A stretch of DNA of 64,000 nt from Takakia lepidozioides (taxonomy: Eukaryota; Streptophyta; Takakiopsida; Takakiales; Takakiaceae): contig CM060732.1 in the NCBI GenBank assembly GCA_030704615.1, forward strand, positions 1,054,001 to 1,118,000, given 5' to 3'. The notes beneath the pieces are model-generated. The model saw nothing but the letters and a program-made list of their open reading frames with translations. It ran no database searches and was not told the DNA's origin. A program made the position numbers and the translations under genes. How positions within the stretch are numbered: position 1 is the first letter of the stretch; every line of letters begins with the position of its first letter. This document shows positions 54,757 to 64,000 of the stretch, one piece after another.

Positions 54757-57700
54757 TCGAAGACAGGCATTGGGGGAAGCGGCTTCGGGCGCCCCTGCAT
54801 CGAACGAATTTCCTGGACTTCCTCCTCTTCATCTTCCTCCTCCCCTTCCACGTCCTCTTCTGCTTTTTGGGATCCTCAGTCGGAGGCAGACGCTGAAGGC
54901 CCGCCAAATTGTAATCGTACAAGGCCGTATCCCCCTCAAATGAGAACACAAATCGGTTCGACATCCTTCCCCCACATACAGGCACCTGCGAATTCATACG
55001 ACAACCACAGCCAAACTCAAGAATGAGTCGCTTCCTCGCACAAGCAAACATACACAAACGGAAATGGTGTCAATTCGGTGCCGCATTCAATTAACGTTCT
55101 CACCTGTATTTGCAGTGACGTCGAGGACCCTGCCTTCAACATCCGTACACGTTTCCATGAGCGTCTGGATGAATGCAGGACTCCTGGTCCTGCCATACCT
55201 CCATGGCTTGCCCGACAAATCACAAAGAATGTCCTTCTCTCCCACATGGTTGAACAGGACGTTATACTCCAGTGGATCAACTGTGGAATCAACAAGTCTT
55301 CCTGCTTCACGTAATTTGAATTTCGAATGTTCCTTCACGAAGCAAAATGCCTGAAAGATAAGAGTCTGCAGAGAAGGAAATGAAAACGTCAGAGGTGGCC
55401 TACACGTACAGGGGCAATTTTGGCGCAGAAATTGACATAGCAGAGGAGAACCACAGCATACCTTCTGGCCATCGTTGAGAAGACCCTGCGTGTTGATGCA
55501 AGTCCAGATCTTTTTCAGGATGGGTGCTGCACTTCTCCCCGTCCATACTTTGATATCATTCTCAGTGACTTCTCCATCGGCTGCTAGCACAACAACACAG
55601 CCACGTCGTCCAACATGTTGGCTGCGAACCCGAATGTGTGGCTCCAGTATCTTTCGTCGTACTTGTTCCACCAGGGAACTGAGCCCAGCCCCAGTATCTC
55701 CTGCCCATCCGGGATATCCACAAGGATCATGTCGATGGAGGCTTTCACCGCCCTGCCCCCGACTGTGCTCTTTTTGCCGTGGCTCATCGCCACAAAATAC
55801 TCCATCATCTTTGTGTAGCCAGGAGTGTCCTCCATATCATTGCCAGTGGCCTTCCTCTTCCCCTTCCCCTGGTGGGCCTCGATCGCCTTCCTCAATCTCG
55901 TTATCTCCAGCCTTCTGGTCAGAGCAGTTAGGAAATTTTCATTAACACACTCCACAATTGTGGGTGTTTTGAGGACTTCCCTGCCCGCAATGTGCACCGC
56001 ACGGTAGGGTCTGCCAGGTGCATCCTCGTATAGTGATCTCTTCGCAGCCGACCCCCCGGAGCGCTGGCCCTTGTGAATTTTCGGACGAGGTGTGGCCCCC
56101 TGGGTGTTTTCCTGCTGGAAATCGTCGTCGGAATCCTCCTCATCTGGCTGACTGTGTTGCTGCTTCTTCTTCTTGGGTGTGGGGGGTCTTCGTCTCTTGC
56201 CCCTGTTTGCGCGTTCTTTTCTTCCTGTCCTTGGGCTGCTCAGCTGCCTGCTTCTCCATCTGCTCCTTCGCCAACGCTGCCGCCTTGGCTGACTTCTCAG
56301 TGCTTTCTGCTTGGCTGCCTCCTCTGCTTTCAGTCTTTCCGCGTCCTCTGGTTGGGGATCCGATTGCGCCTTCATAGCCCTGGCATTCGCTTCCTTCTTC
56401 AAGTTAACCTCCGAGAGGTCAACGGTCCCACTTGGGAGATCCACATACCAGGGACAGTCTACCAAATGCTCGGCATGCCACTCCTTCGCCATTACTTCTG
56501 TGTACATCGTTCCACGACCTCCAGGTGTCCTCCACGCCAGGAAGAATGGTGGAACCCTTTGAATGGCTCCGGACGGAATGAGTGCAAAGTTTATGTACCT
56601 GCAATCACGAGGCAGTTCAACAAAAATCATTCTACCGATGCATCATGCAAGTGGAAGTTGTCAATGCACAAGGTATTTCGGCACCGAAATACGGAGTGGA
56701 CCGTGCCCCAATTACCCAGAACTCACATCTTGCAGAGGTATATTTTGGCGCCGCAATATCCATCGCTGCTTAGCCAAATCATCTAAACTGCAAATAGGGG
56801 GATGCATTGGCAGCAGATTACCTGAACAGGACACGCATTGCCGCTTTGTCGGCACCCTCCTGCTCTTCGATGTATACGCTGCGTCTTGCCTTTGCAATTT
56901 CTCTGAAAAAGAGGTTTGCGAAGCGCCCTCGCCAGGACTGCACGTAGTTCTCCATTGTCTCAGGCTTCGTCCAGTCGATCTGTAACTTGAAAGTGGTGGT
57001 GTTGCAGTCCAATTGCTCTGGCGTGGGTCAGTACCTGCAGCATGGCAGGTTTCCAAAACATTCATGATTTTGAAATTGCGACGATGTCCAACACAGAATA
57101 GGAGAAAATTATACCTGATGCCACCAAGTCATCACATTGAGCCAGTCGTTCATTTTGTCGTCTGTTGGCTCGATGGGAAAGTGGTACAGCAGCTTCGTGT
57201 TTGTATGGCCGTTCCAGATTCGCAGCCACCTCGTCTGCAGCCACCTCACATCGGTCAGACAAGAACTCCAACATAAGAATCGCGAGAAGTCACAAAACAA
57301 GAATAAACACATGCTTACCTTCTCCGCCGGCTCAACACAGGACACTGCGATGTGATGAAGTTTCTCCATGGACATTTCCGGTTTCATGGGTCTGGAGTAA
57401 TGCAGTCCTATCTCCGCCAGGAACTCGGCACCAAGACCAGGGTCAGCGATTGCAACTTGCTTAACAAGTTTGGACCTGTACTTGGTCCGGGATTGCCTCC
57501 CTGCCTGCACAATATGACTCTCTATCGACGCGTCCGCCTTGTTGGGGGCATCATTCTCAAAGAACTGCCTTTTGGCATAGGCCAAGTCATCCCTGATGTT
57601 CGTCTGCATTCCCATACCCAGCAGATACAGTCAGGCCACGGATCCCTGCAACAAATAGCATTAAATTGATACTGAAATTTGAGATGAACCTCACCGAATA

Positions 57701-59292
57701 GAGGATCTCCACCATGGCGTCCAGTGTTGGTCGGTACCAGGTGCGATCTGCTTTCGCTAGGGACTTCCTGTACAGCTCGGGATCGAGGGACTTTTGGAAG
57801 TCCGTCAGCGGAGCTGTCCCCACTTCTTGCACTCTGTAGAGCGTATGTGCCAGATGAGTTTCCACGAAGGCCCTCTCTGTTACCCTGCCATGGAGAAAAA
57901 AAACAACATGAAAATATGATTTCGGCACAGCAATCCAATTTCCAGTTCATAGAGTGCATGACAGTGGTGAACATTGCCTATTTCGGCGCCGCAATAGGCA
58001 GTACACAAGGATGTAATTGTATACTTACAGATTTATATCCGCCATGGCACCCTTCAACAGTCCTCTGTCCCTGACGTCCACCTTCACGACAATGCAGTCC
58101 ACCATGTAATGCCAACTGATATCTTGCGGATGCATTTCAGCAATGTACTCTGTCCAGGCAAGCATCCTGTGGTTCCCGTCCCAAACGAAGAACATCTTCC
58201 CTTCCATGTGTGCGAATGTGGGATTAGTCTTCAGATAGGCTTCAAACTCGGCATTAACAGTGTGCCAGTGGGGGCCCCAATTCTGAAGCTCCTCTGCAGT
58301 GGGGCCCCTTGTGACACCCTGGTCATTCTCAATGGAAACGTAGAATGCTGCCGACCCCCGTCTGTACCCTTCTCTGAAGTTGTGCTTCAGTCGATCGATA
58401 TCCCCTGGCAGTGCTTGCCTTACAACTGGAAGGCTTACCATGCGACACAAAGGAACTTTGAGGTTCTCGGATACCCATGGAGCCCAAAACGCGGCCTATG
58501 TTGCTATGAGTCTCTGCCAGCAACCTGTTTGCTGCTATGTTCATGTCTCGTGCGCTCATGAGCATACCCGCCACCAGTTTCTTACTTCTATCACCTCTGT
58601 CACTTCCCTCACCCCTCTCACCAGCCTGTCTACTGTCCTGGAGGTTTTGCTCCTCCGCAAGCTCCAGCAGGTTCTGATCGTCGCCAAGTCGTACCACGTT
58701 ATCGTCCTCTCCTTCTGTCAGCTGAATGGGCCGCCCTTCTGCAGATCCGACTCCCACATCTCCAGCGGCCTCCACCGCATCCGTGTTTTCTGAAATTGAC
58801 TGCAAACCCAATATCTCCGCTTCCAGTCTCCCTAGGGGTTTTACTGGCGAAGCCATGGGCTCCTTCTGCTTCCTCGGCTTCCGAACTCTAGGTGGGCTTT
58901 TCTGAGGCGATATCTGAGGTGTTGAATGAGGACTCGCCTTCGATGCACTTCCACCTTGCGAGCGCAGCACCCGGGCAGGAGTATCCAAAGTTGACTGTGT
59001 TGCCTCGCCCCCTGCGATCCCTCCCCAGCTCCCATGTCAAACAAACAGGAAAACATGAGACACTGCACGCAAAAAAAAGGTGTAAAGGAATATTGCGTAT
59101 GGAGTGCTTCACATCCGCGAAGCACGAATCTCTCACTGGTGGGCGATCCGAGTCTCCGGATAACGAGGTCTGCATTTCATGCATGAGACGGAGCTTAAGT
59201 CGTGTCGTCGGCGGCTTCCCAAAATCCCGCCTCCTTCTCTTTGCCGGAGTCGCCTGACCTTCCACAAACTCTATGCTACCACTATGCCGCAT
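54757..59292 (-). CDS. ParB-like/DNA methyltransferase fusion protein, copy 2
   Basis: Exons 1-9 match copy 1: about 59292-59150, 58988-58030, 57884-57695, 57606-57319, 57245-57115, 57020-56822, 56599-55465, 55369-55105 and 54984-54757. Key text: Ser/Lys-rich N terminus, then the ParB-like part ending FFVWDGNHRMLAW, ADRTWYRPTLDAM, RWLRIWNG, NLFFREIAKARR, Lys-rich PPTPKKKKQQ, motif IV IDMILVDIPDG, GKPWRYGRTRSPAF, motif I VLDVTANTG and FVFSFEGD. The motif I Cys-Gly of copy 1 is Ala-Asn here and the motif II Glu-Pro is Glu-Gly, so cofactor binding may be weaker. Frames break near 58440 (one extra G), near 55610 and in exon 9. The exon 9 donor (GA|GTGAGT) is intact beside the Ty3 insertion. Confidence 0.8.
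56640..56770. repeat. Intronic GGCGCC-type palindromes, copy 2
   Basis: The intron between exons 6 and 7 holds TATTTCGGCACCGAAATA and TATTTTGGCGCCGCAATA; another, TATTTCGGCGCCGCAATA, is near 57970-57995 in the exon 2-3 intron. Same positions in the gene as the 95-bp array of copy 1. Confidence 0.7.
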
Positions 59293-59539
59293 AAGGAGAG
59301 GAAACGCAGGAGAATGTCACTGCAGAAGGGCAAGGAGCGAGAGAGCGAAGCGGTGGAACATGCAACCACTATGCACGAGCAGATGCGTAAGCAGCCACGT
59401 CTCCCGAAGCGTTGCCACCGTCCACCACTTTCTGCCGTATGGGTGATGAAGAGATTGTGACCCCTGACACGTTCGCACGGATGAAGTCGACTGGAACACG
59501 ACGCGTGCCAGTTCCAACCACCAGTATAAGACGGTTTAT

Positions 59540-61250
59540 CCGAATTGCGGCACCGAAATACCTTCCGTTCACCGGATGCTGTTCCCGGAGCAGCCGGCAT
59601 TGAATGAAATATCCGCACATCATGAAACCCAACCGCCATGAAAATCCCCTGCCTATGACATTCAACAGTCAGGTCGGTACGTTTCATCAGCGGACGGATG
59701 AATTTCGGCGCCGAAATTCATCCTATTCAAGTGCTTTCATACACAAACTTACGAATTTCGGCGCCGCAATTCATCGCTTCCCAAGTCCTCATCCGTCATG
59801 AGCAAACCTGTCAGTGGGATATCGGAGCCGGAATTAATTCCGGGACAGGAAACGGCTGCACTTGGGCACATTTCATCCATATTTCGGCGCCGAAATTCAT
59901 CTAGACGAAGACTAAATCGCACCATGCTACGCTTTGCCGCCATCATTGCCCCTGACGGATGCTGTCCATGCCTGTTGGACTTGCCATTTCTGGACATTTA
60001 ACTATAATTTCGGCGCCGAAATTATACTTTATGTGCGGCAACGTCCCGTGCGAAAAAGACCACTTATTGGATACTGTCGGTTTCAAATGAAAAAAACGGC
60101 TAAAATGCAATTAATTTTGACAGAAGGGGTTCAATATGCCGATTTCTCCATTAAATGCAGAATATTCCTGTTATCTTCGTCGGAACGGGGTATTTCCAAC
60201 GATTTACGGAAAATTATATCATCCAGAAGCAAAAGTAAGTGTCGGGTTTGGACGAATTTCGGCGCCGAAATTCATCCGTCGCATAGAAAATGTAATATTA
60301 GAGTTACTCATTGCGGACAGTAAGGATGAATTTCGGCACCGAAATTCATCCATTTCAAAGAAAAATAAATATTGGAGAGAGGGCATTGGATGAATTTCGG
60401 CGCCGAAATCCGGCTCTGAAACCCTGAAAAGAATTTGGAGGGATGAAGTCGGTTGAATTTAGGGGCCGAAATATTTTCGGATGAATTTCGGCGCCGAAAT
60501 TCAAAAGAAAAAAAATAAAATCGGGAGGACTTCGGATGAATTTCGGCGCCGAAATTCATTGCTCGCGAAAAAAAAAAAATCGGGAGGACTTGATGAATTT
60601 CGGCGCCGAAATTCATTGCTCGCGACGGAGGAAAAAAAGGAAAATTAGAAGGGAGTACTTGGATGACATTCGGCGCCGAAGTTCATCTGTCGCAAAGAAA
60701 AAAAAACAAAAAGGACTTCAGATGAATTTCGCCACCGAAATAGGAAAATTAGAAGGGAGTACTTGGATGACATTCGGCGCCGAAGTTCATCTGTCGCAAA
60801 GAAAAAAAAAACAAAAAGGACTTCAGATGAATTTCGCCACCGAAATCCATCCGCAGGGCAGCAGAATTAGGGTCGGAAAAGGAGATGAAGAATGAATTTC
60901 GGCGCCGAAATACATCCATTCTGCCGATTCAGGATTACTGTCATTCGGATGTCGGCACCGATATCCGGACACGTGGTGAATCACGACTGTAATCAGGAAC
61001 ACATTCATCCGTATTTTGGCATCCAAATTCAACCCTTATGTACAGAAACAATTTAATGAAGAAGATGTTCATCCGAATTTCGGCACCGAAATCCATCCGT
61101 TTTTCGGCACCGAAATCCATCCGTTGGGTGCTTGGTCAGTTTCATGAGGTGAACAAATTACGATTTCTGTTGCTGGAATTCATCCCCTGGCTTTCAAAGC
61201 TGTTACATGACAGAGATGTTCATCCAGATTTCGGTGCCGAAATTCATGGG
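59540..61250. repeat. Central array of TTTCGGCGCCGAAA palindromes, copy 2
   Basis: About twenty sites of the form GAATTTCGGCGCCGAAATTC lie between the divergent methyltransferase and transposase genes, at irregular spacing of 50-110 bp, often extended to GGATGAA..TTCATCC. A 104-bp unit with CATTCGGCGCCGAAGTTCATC is duplicated in tandem at about 60661-60850. Some cores are GGCACC. Spacers contain A-rich tracts. Confidence 0.85.
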
Positions 61251-61495
61251 AAGGCCTGATTTATTGTAGCCCAAGTGGTTGTACATTACAATTCAGGCAC
61301 CAAATATCCGATGTGAACTTGCTGTTGTCGTCCGTTTTTGTAACGTACGTTACACACCTTCATCTTTACGTGCACTGATCACCCATCCTGTTGGATACGG
61401 AATCCTCCAGAAAATTATTTGTGTTATTAGGTAGGACACACTCTTCTCATTGCAGGACTTCGCTGCGGAGCGTATCGAGAGGTCCCGTCTTCAAA

Positions 61496-62263
61496 ATGGA
61501 CTCCCGTGTTTGGGTAAACGTGTACTTCCATCCTGATTCTCTGAAAGCTAAAATACCCTGCGACCAAGGATTTGCGATTGTCACTGAGCAATACTTGTGT
61601 GTGAAGTTCGGGCTCTGCCCTGGAACGGTGTTTTTGGAAGAGGAGACGAAGGATGCTTATGGAAATTTTCTGGAAAGTGCCGTCATTCTGCATGCAGATT
61701 TCGGAAAAGGCAAAGAGTGGCGGCTCCCAGCTTCTGAATCCATCCGGTACAGTGCCATTGGTGAAATCGTGCCTAAAGAGTTCCCACGCTGGAACTTGGT
61801 TGATCCTCCTTCCACAAGAGGGTCTGGCGTGCAAGATGTGAAGGATGTGGGCACCTCTTCACAAGCAAAGAAGCCCAAACATGTGAAAAGGGAAATCCAG
61901 AAAAACAGGGAAACAGTCGTCCACGACTTATCCAGTGACGATGAAGACTGTATGGTCCTTCCATCGTATGTTTCGAAATCGTCCGTCACTAGGAGTGTTC
62001 AGCATACACCGTCCGACTCAACTTCCGTCCGCTCAGTAATCGACATATTGCGGAGGATGAAGACAACGGGTTCCCGCTCCAGTGACCTTCTTAGGCTTGA
62101 TTACGACAAAACTCCAATCCATTCTGTGGAAACTTTGCCTGATGTTGTGGATGGGAATGTTATCTACGAGTTCCCTCCAGTGCCGGCAGGCGCAGCCCAG
62201 ACGGCATGCTCGCAGGAATGAACAGGAAACATGACGGCCACCCTTGGTGTGTCACCAAACCAG
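61496..62263 (+). pseudogene. Mutator-like transposase N terminus, copy 2
   Basis: ATG at 61496. EQYLCVKFGLCPGTVFLEEE and FGKGKEWRLPASES align with copy 1, followed by a Ser/Asp-rich stretch (RETVVHDLSSDDEDC), SVRSVIDILRRMK and DVVDGNVIYEFPP. A stop at 62219 is bypassed in another frame that reads MNRKHDGHPWCVTK. Homology then ends at unrelated Ty3 sequence. The Cys/His cluster, catalytic core and SWIM finger are absent. Confidence 0.75.
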
Positions 62264-64000
62264 AATGAGATGAGAGCTCCTGTGAATGAGGGCCCAGTGG
62301 TGGCAGCTCACATGGTTAGGCCATGTGTTGTACCAGAAGTAAGTACAATGATAGTAACAAGAAGCAAAGCCAAACTAATACCTCCAGTAGTTGAGGAAGA
62401 TGATGATAATGAAGATGGCAGTGATATGCCTGAAGATGATGAGGCTTGGAGAGATGAGAAGGAACTGCACAAGGAAGTGGCAGATACCATAAGGGAAATG
62501 CAAAAGAGTACTGATATTCCTGTGGCAGATTCCTCTGATTTTGATGGAGAAGAAGAAGTGAGTGAGGATGAAAGGAAGAAAGAAGTTGTAGACATGCAAA
62601 GTAATGAAGGGACTTTGGCTGAAGTAATATTCAGTAGTGTGTTAGCACACGGCCAGTGAGTTCCCATATAAGCCAGTCCACTCTACGACCAATCATCTTG
62701 CCTTTCCCCATGACAAGTCTTGCCTTCAGATTTCCATGGTATGCCTCAATGCTTGCGTTTGTGTCTTGGCTCGCATGAGGGACATGGCGGGCTGCTATAC
62801 ACCAAAGCAGAGATTACCATTGGACAGCTATTGGCTGTGGCACCTTATTGTAGACACAGGCTGTATCAAGCAATCAATCGAATTGCCCAAGAGACAGGAA
62901 ACACAGACCTGAACAGCAAGGTGACCAGTTATAATGTGAAGCCGGAAGGGCGAGAAACAGTCATGGACTTTGATGATTCTATGCCAGTAATCCAATTGAG
63001 AATTGGAAGCACAGAACTAACTGATGTACTGATAGATGGAGGCTCTGGAGTAAATATCATGACAGACCAATTAAGGAAGAAGCTTGGTCTAAGTAACATG
63101 AAACCAGCCCCATTTACAGTAACAATGGCAGATCAAAGAAGTGTACAGCCATTGGGATTGATAAGAGGAGTTAAGATACAGATACAGAAGATGATCTTTA
63201 TGATCACAGTAACTGTGTTGAAGATGGATGAAGTCATGGAGGCTTACTCCTTATTATTGGGACGTCCGTGGCTGAAACAGGCCAGGGTATTCCATGACTG
63301 GAATTCTCAGTTACTAACTGTGCATAATGGGATGCACAAGATACAAATTACCACTAAGAAATCTAGTAGATTACCTGCTACGAGAAGACCTCGAGGGGTC
63401 AGAGAGTATGACTGGAGGGGAGGACTGGATGAGGAGCAGGAAGCTACCCTGTTCGCTGCACACCCAGAGTGGGAGCAGGTTGCAGAGATGTGGCTGGAAG
63501 GCCTAAGTTGTTTAAGAGGTATCTGCTGTGGTGTAGTGTCAGCAACACCAATTGGAGAGGAAACCAGCAGTTACCCATCACATTTCTATGAAGAAAGAGA
63601 AGGAGAAATGGAAATCCTAGAGGAACCAGCCACTGTGAGTATACAGGATGAAAGTGGAGACTGGTTGGACAATCACAGCTGATGAGCAAGTGAGGGAAGT
63701 GAATGTGGGAACTGAAGAGGAACCGAGGATGGTGAAGGTAGGAGCTGATTTGGAGGCAGAATTCTTTGAAGAAGCTAAGAGTTTGTGCATCAAATACAGA
63801 GATGTATTTGCTTGGAGCTACAAGGATCTAAAAGGGATACCACCTGAAATCTGTCAGCATAAGATTGAACTAGAACCAGGGTCAGTACCAATCAAGCAGG
63901 CAAGGTACAGAATGAATCCCAACTATGCACAAAAGGTTGGAGAAGAGATCAAGAAGTTGCCTGAGGCTAAGTTTATATACCCGATAGAGTATACGACTTG
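62264..64000 (+). pseudogene. Ty3/gypsy Gag end, protease and start of RT
   Basis: An acidic linker (62231-62640 frame) precedes a protease with VIQLRIGSTELTDVLIDGGSGVNIM (Asp-Gly-Gly in place of Asp-Thr-Gly) and a LLLGRPWLKQARVFHDW second half. TGA at 63680 separates it from RT beginning KYRDVFAWSYKDLKGIPPE and KQARYRMNPNYAQKV, which runs off the window. LTR and most of Gag are missing at the left. Related to the pol fragment at 44390-46540. Confidence 0.75.
62653..62795 (-). pseudogene. Antisense Mutator-like transposase fragment inside Ty3
   Basis: On the minus strand one open frame reads ASQDTNASIEAYHGNLKARL and GRRVDWLIWELTG, a conserved block of plant SWIM-type transposases. It lies between the Gag linker and the protease of a plus-strand Ty3 element, in the opposite direction. 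It differs from the family of copies 1 and 2. Source and boundaries are approximate. Confidence 0.6.

Larger units (their letters stand above)
46541..62263. mobile_element. Mutator-like transposon, copy 2, split by a Ty3 insertion and truncated
   Basis: Same plan as copy 1: CATGAGC-rich left end at 46541, the minus-strand ParB-methyltransferase gene in two parts (47716-47190 and 59292-54757), a palindrome array (59540-61250), and the plus-strand transposase from 61496. Homology to copy 1 ends within the codons KHDGHPWCVTK at about 62263, where unrelated Ty3 sequence begins, so the rest of the transposase and the right terminus are missing. A 6.9-kb LTR retrotransposon separates exons 9 and 10. 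Without it the remaining element is about 8.8 kb. Confidence 0.85.

Noticed and set aside
59540-61250. TTTCGGCGCCGAAA as E2F binding sites
   Set aside because: The E2F consensus is TTTSSCGC. These sites have one extra base between TTT and the GCGC core in nearly all copies. Only a few, such as TTTGGCGCC near 38517, match.

Overview
The window looks like nuclear DNA of a streptophyte, most likely a charophyte alga or an early-diverging land plant. Evidence: split genes with GT..AG introns, a chromodomain Ty3 retrotransposon primed by initiator tRNA-Met, a DYW-class PPR gene, and a SWIM-type Mutator-like transposase of a kind I know from mosses, lycophytes and charophytes. A Kir-type potassium channel and a LINE with a restriction-like endonuclease argue against a flowering plant. 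Chara-like is my best guess and is not proven.

Layout. 0-4.5 kb: the 3' part of an intron-rich inward-rectifier K+ channel gene (+). 5.4-5.7 kb: a tRNA-derived SINE. 6.1-6.8 kb: a frameshifted gene of unknown family. 7.3-13.8 kb: a decayed, tandemly duplicated PPR-E-DYW locus (-). 13.8-17.9 kb: a decayed RLE-type non-LTR retrotransposon (+). 19.4 kb: one TPR exon resembling the CHIP ubiquitin ligase. 20.5-22.4 kb: an orphan array of GGCGCC-centred palindromes. 22.4-30 kb: Ty3 gag, LTR-like repeats and gag-like or coiled-coil ORFs (-).

The core is a 13.3-kb Mutator-like element (30,047-43,316) with CATGAGC-rich inverted termini and a 12-bp flanking direct repeat. It carries two divergent genes: a transposase with a SWIM zinc finger (+), and an intron-rich cargo gene (-) fusing a ParB-like DGNHR domain to a beta-class DNA methyltransferase, an architecture typical of phages. 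Between them lies a 2-kb array of TTCGGCGCCGAA palindromes, including an inverted repeat with arms of about 410 bp.

A second copy starts at 46,541 and runs to 62,263. It is split by a Ty3 chromovirus (47,829-54,745, target duplication GTGCA) that landed 6 nt inside an intron of the methyltransferase gene. Its right end is lost against another Ty3 gag-pol, which continues off the window. Its palindromes have different arms (TTTC/GAAA) but keep the GGCGCC core.

How the parts may work together (inference): the palindromes sit in the shared divergent promoter, in introns and near the ends, and could be binding or methylation sites for the ParB-methyltransferase, a parS-like or self-regulating system inside a eukaryotic transposon. 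Most ORFs carry single-base frameshifts, so each copy is decayed or the assembly has indel errors.
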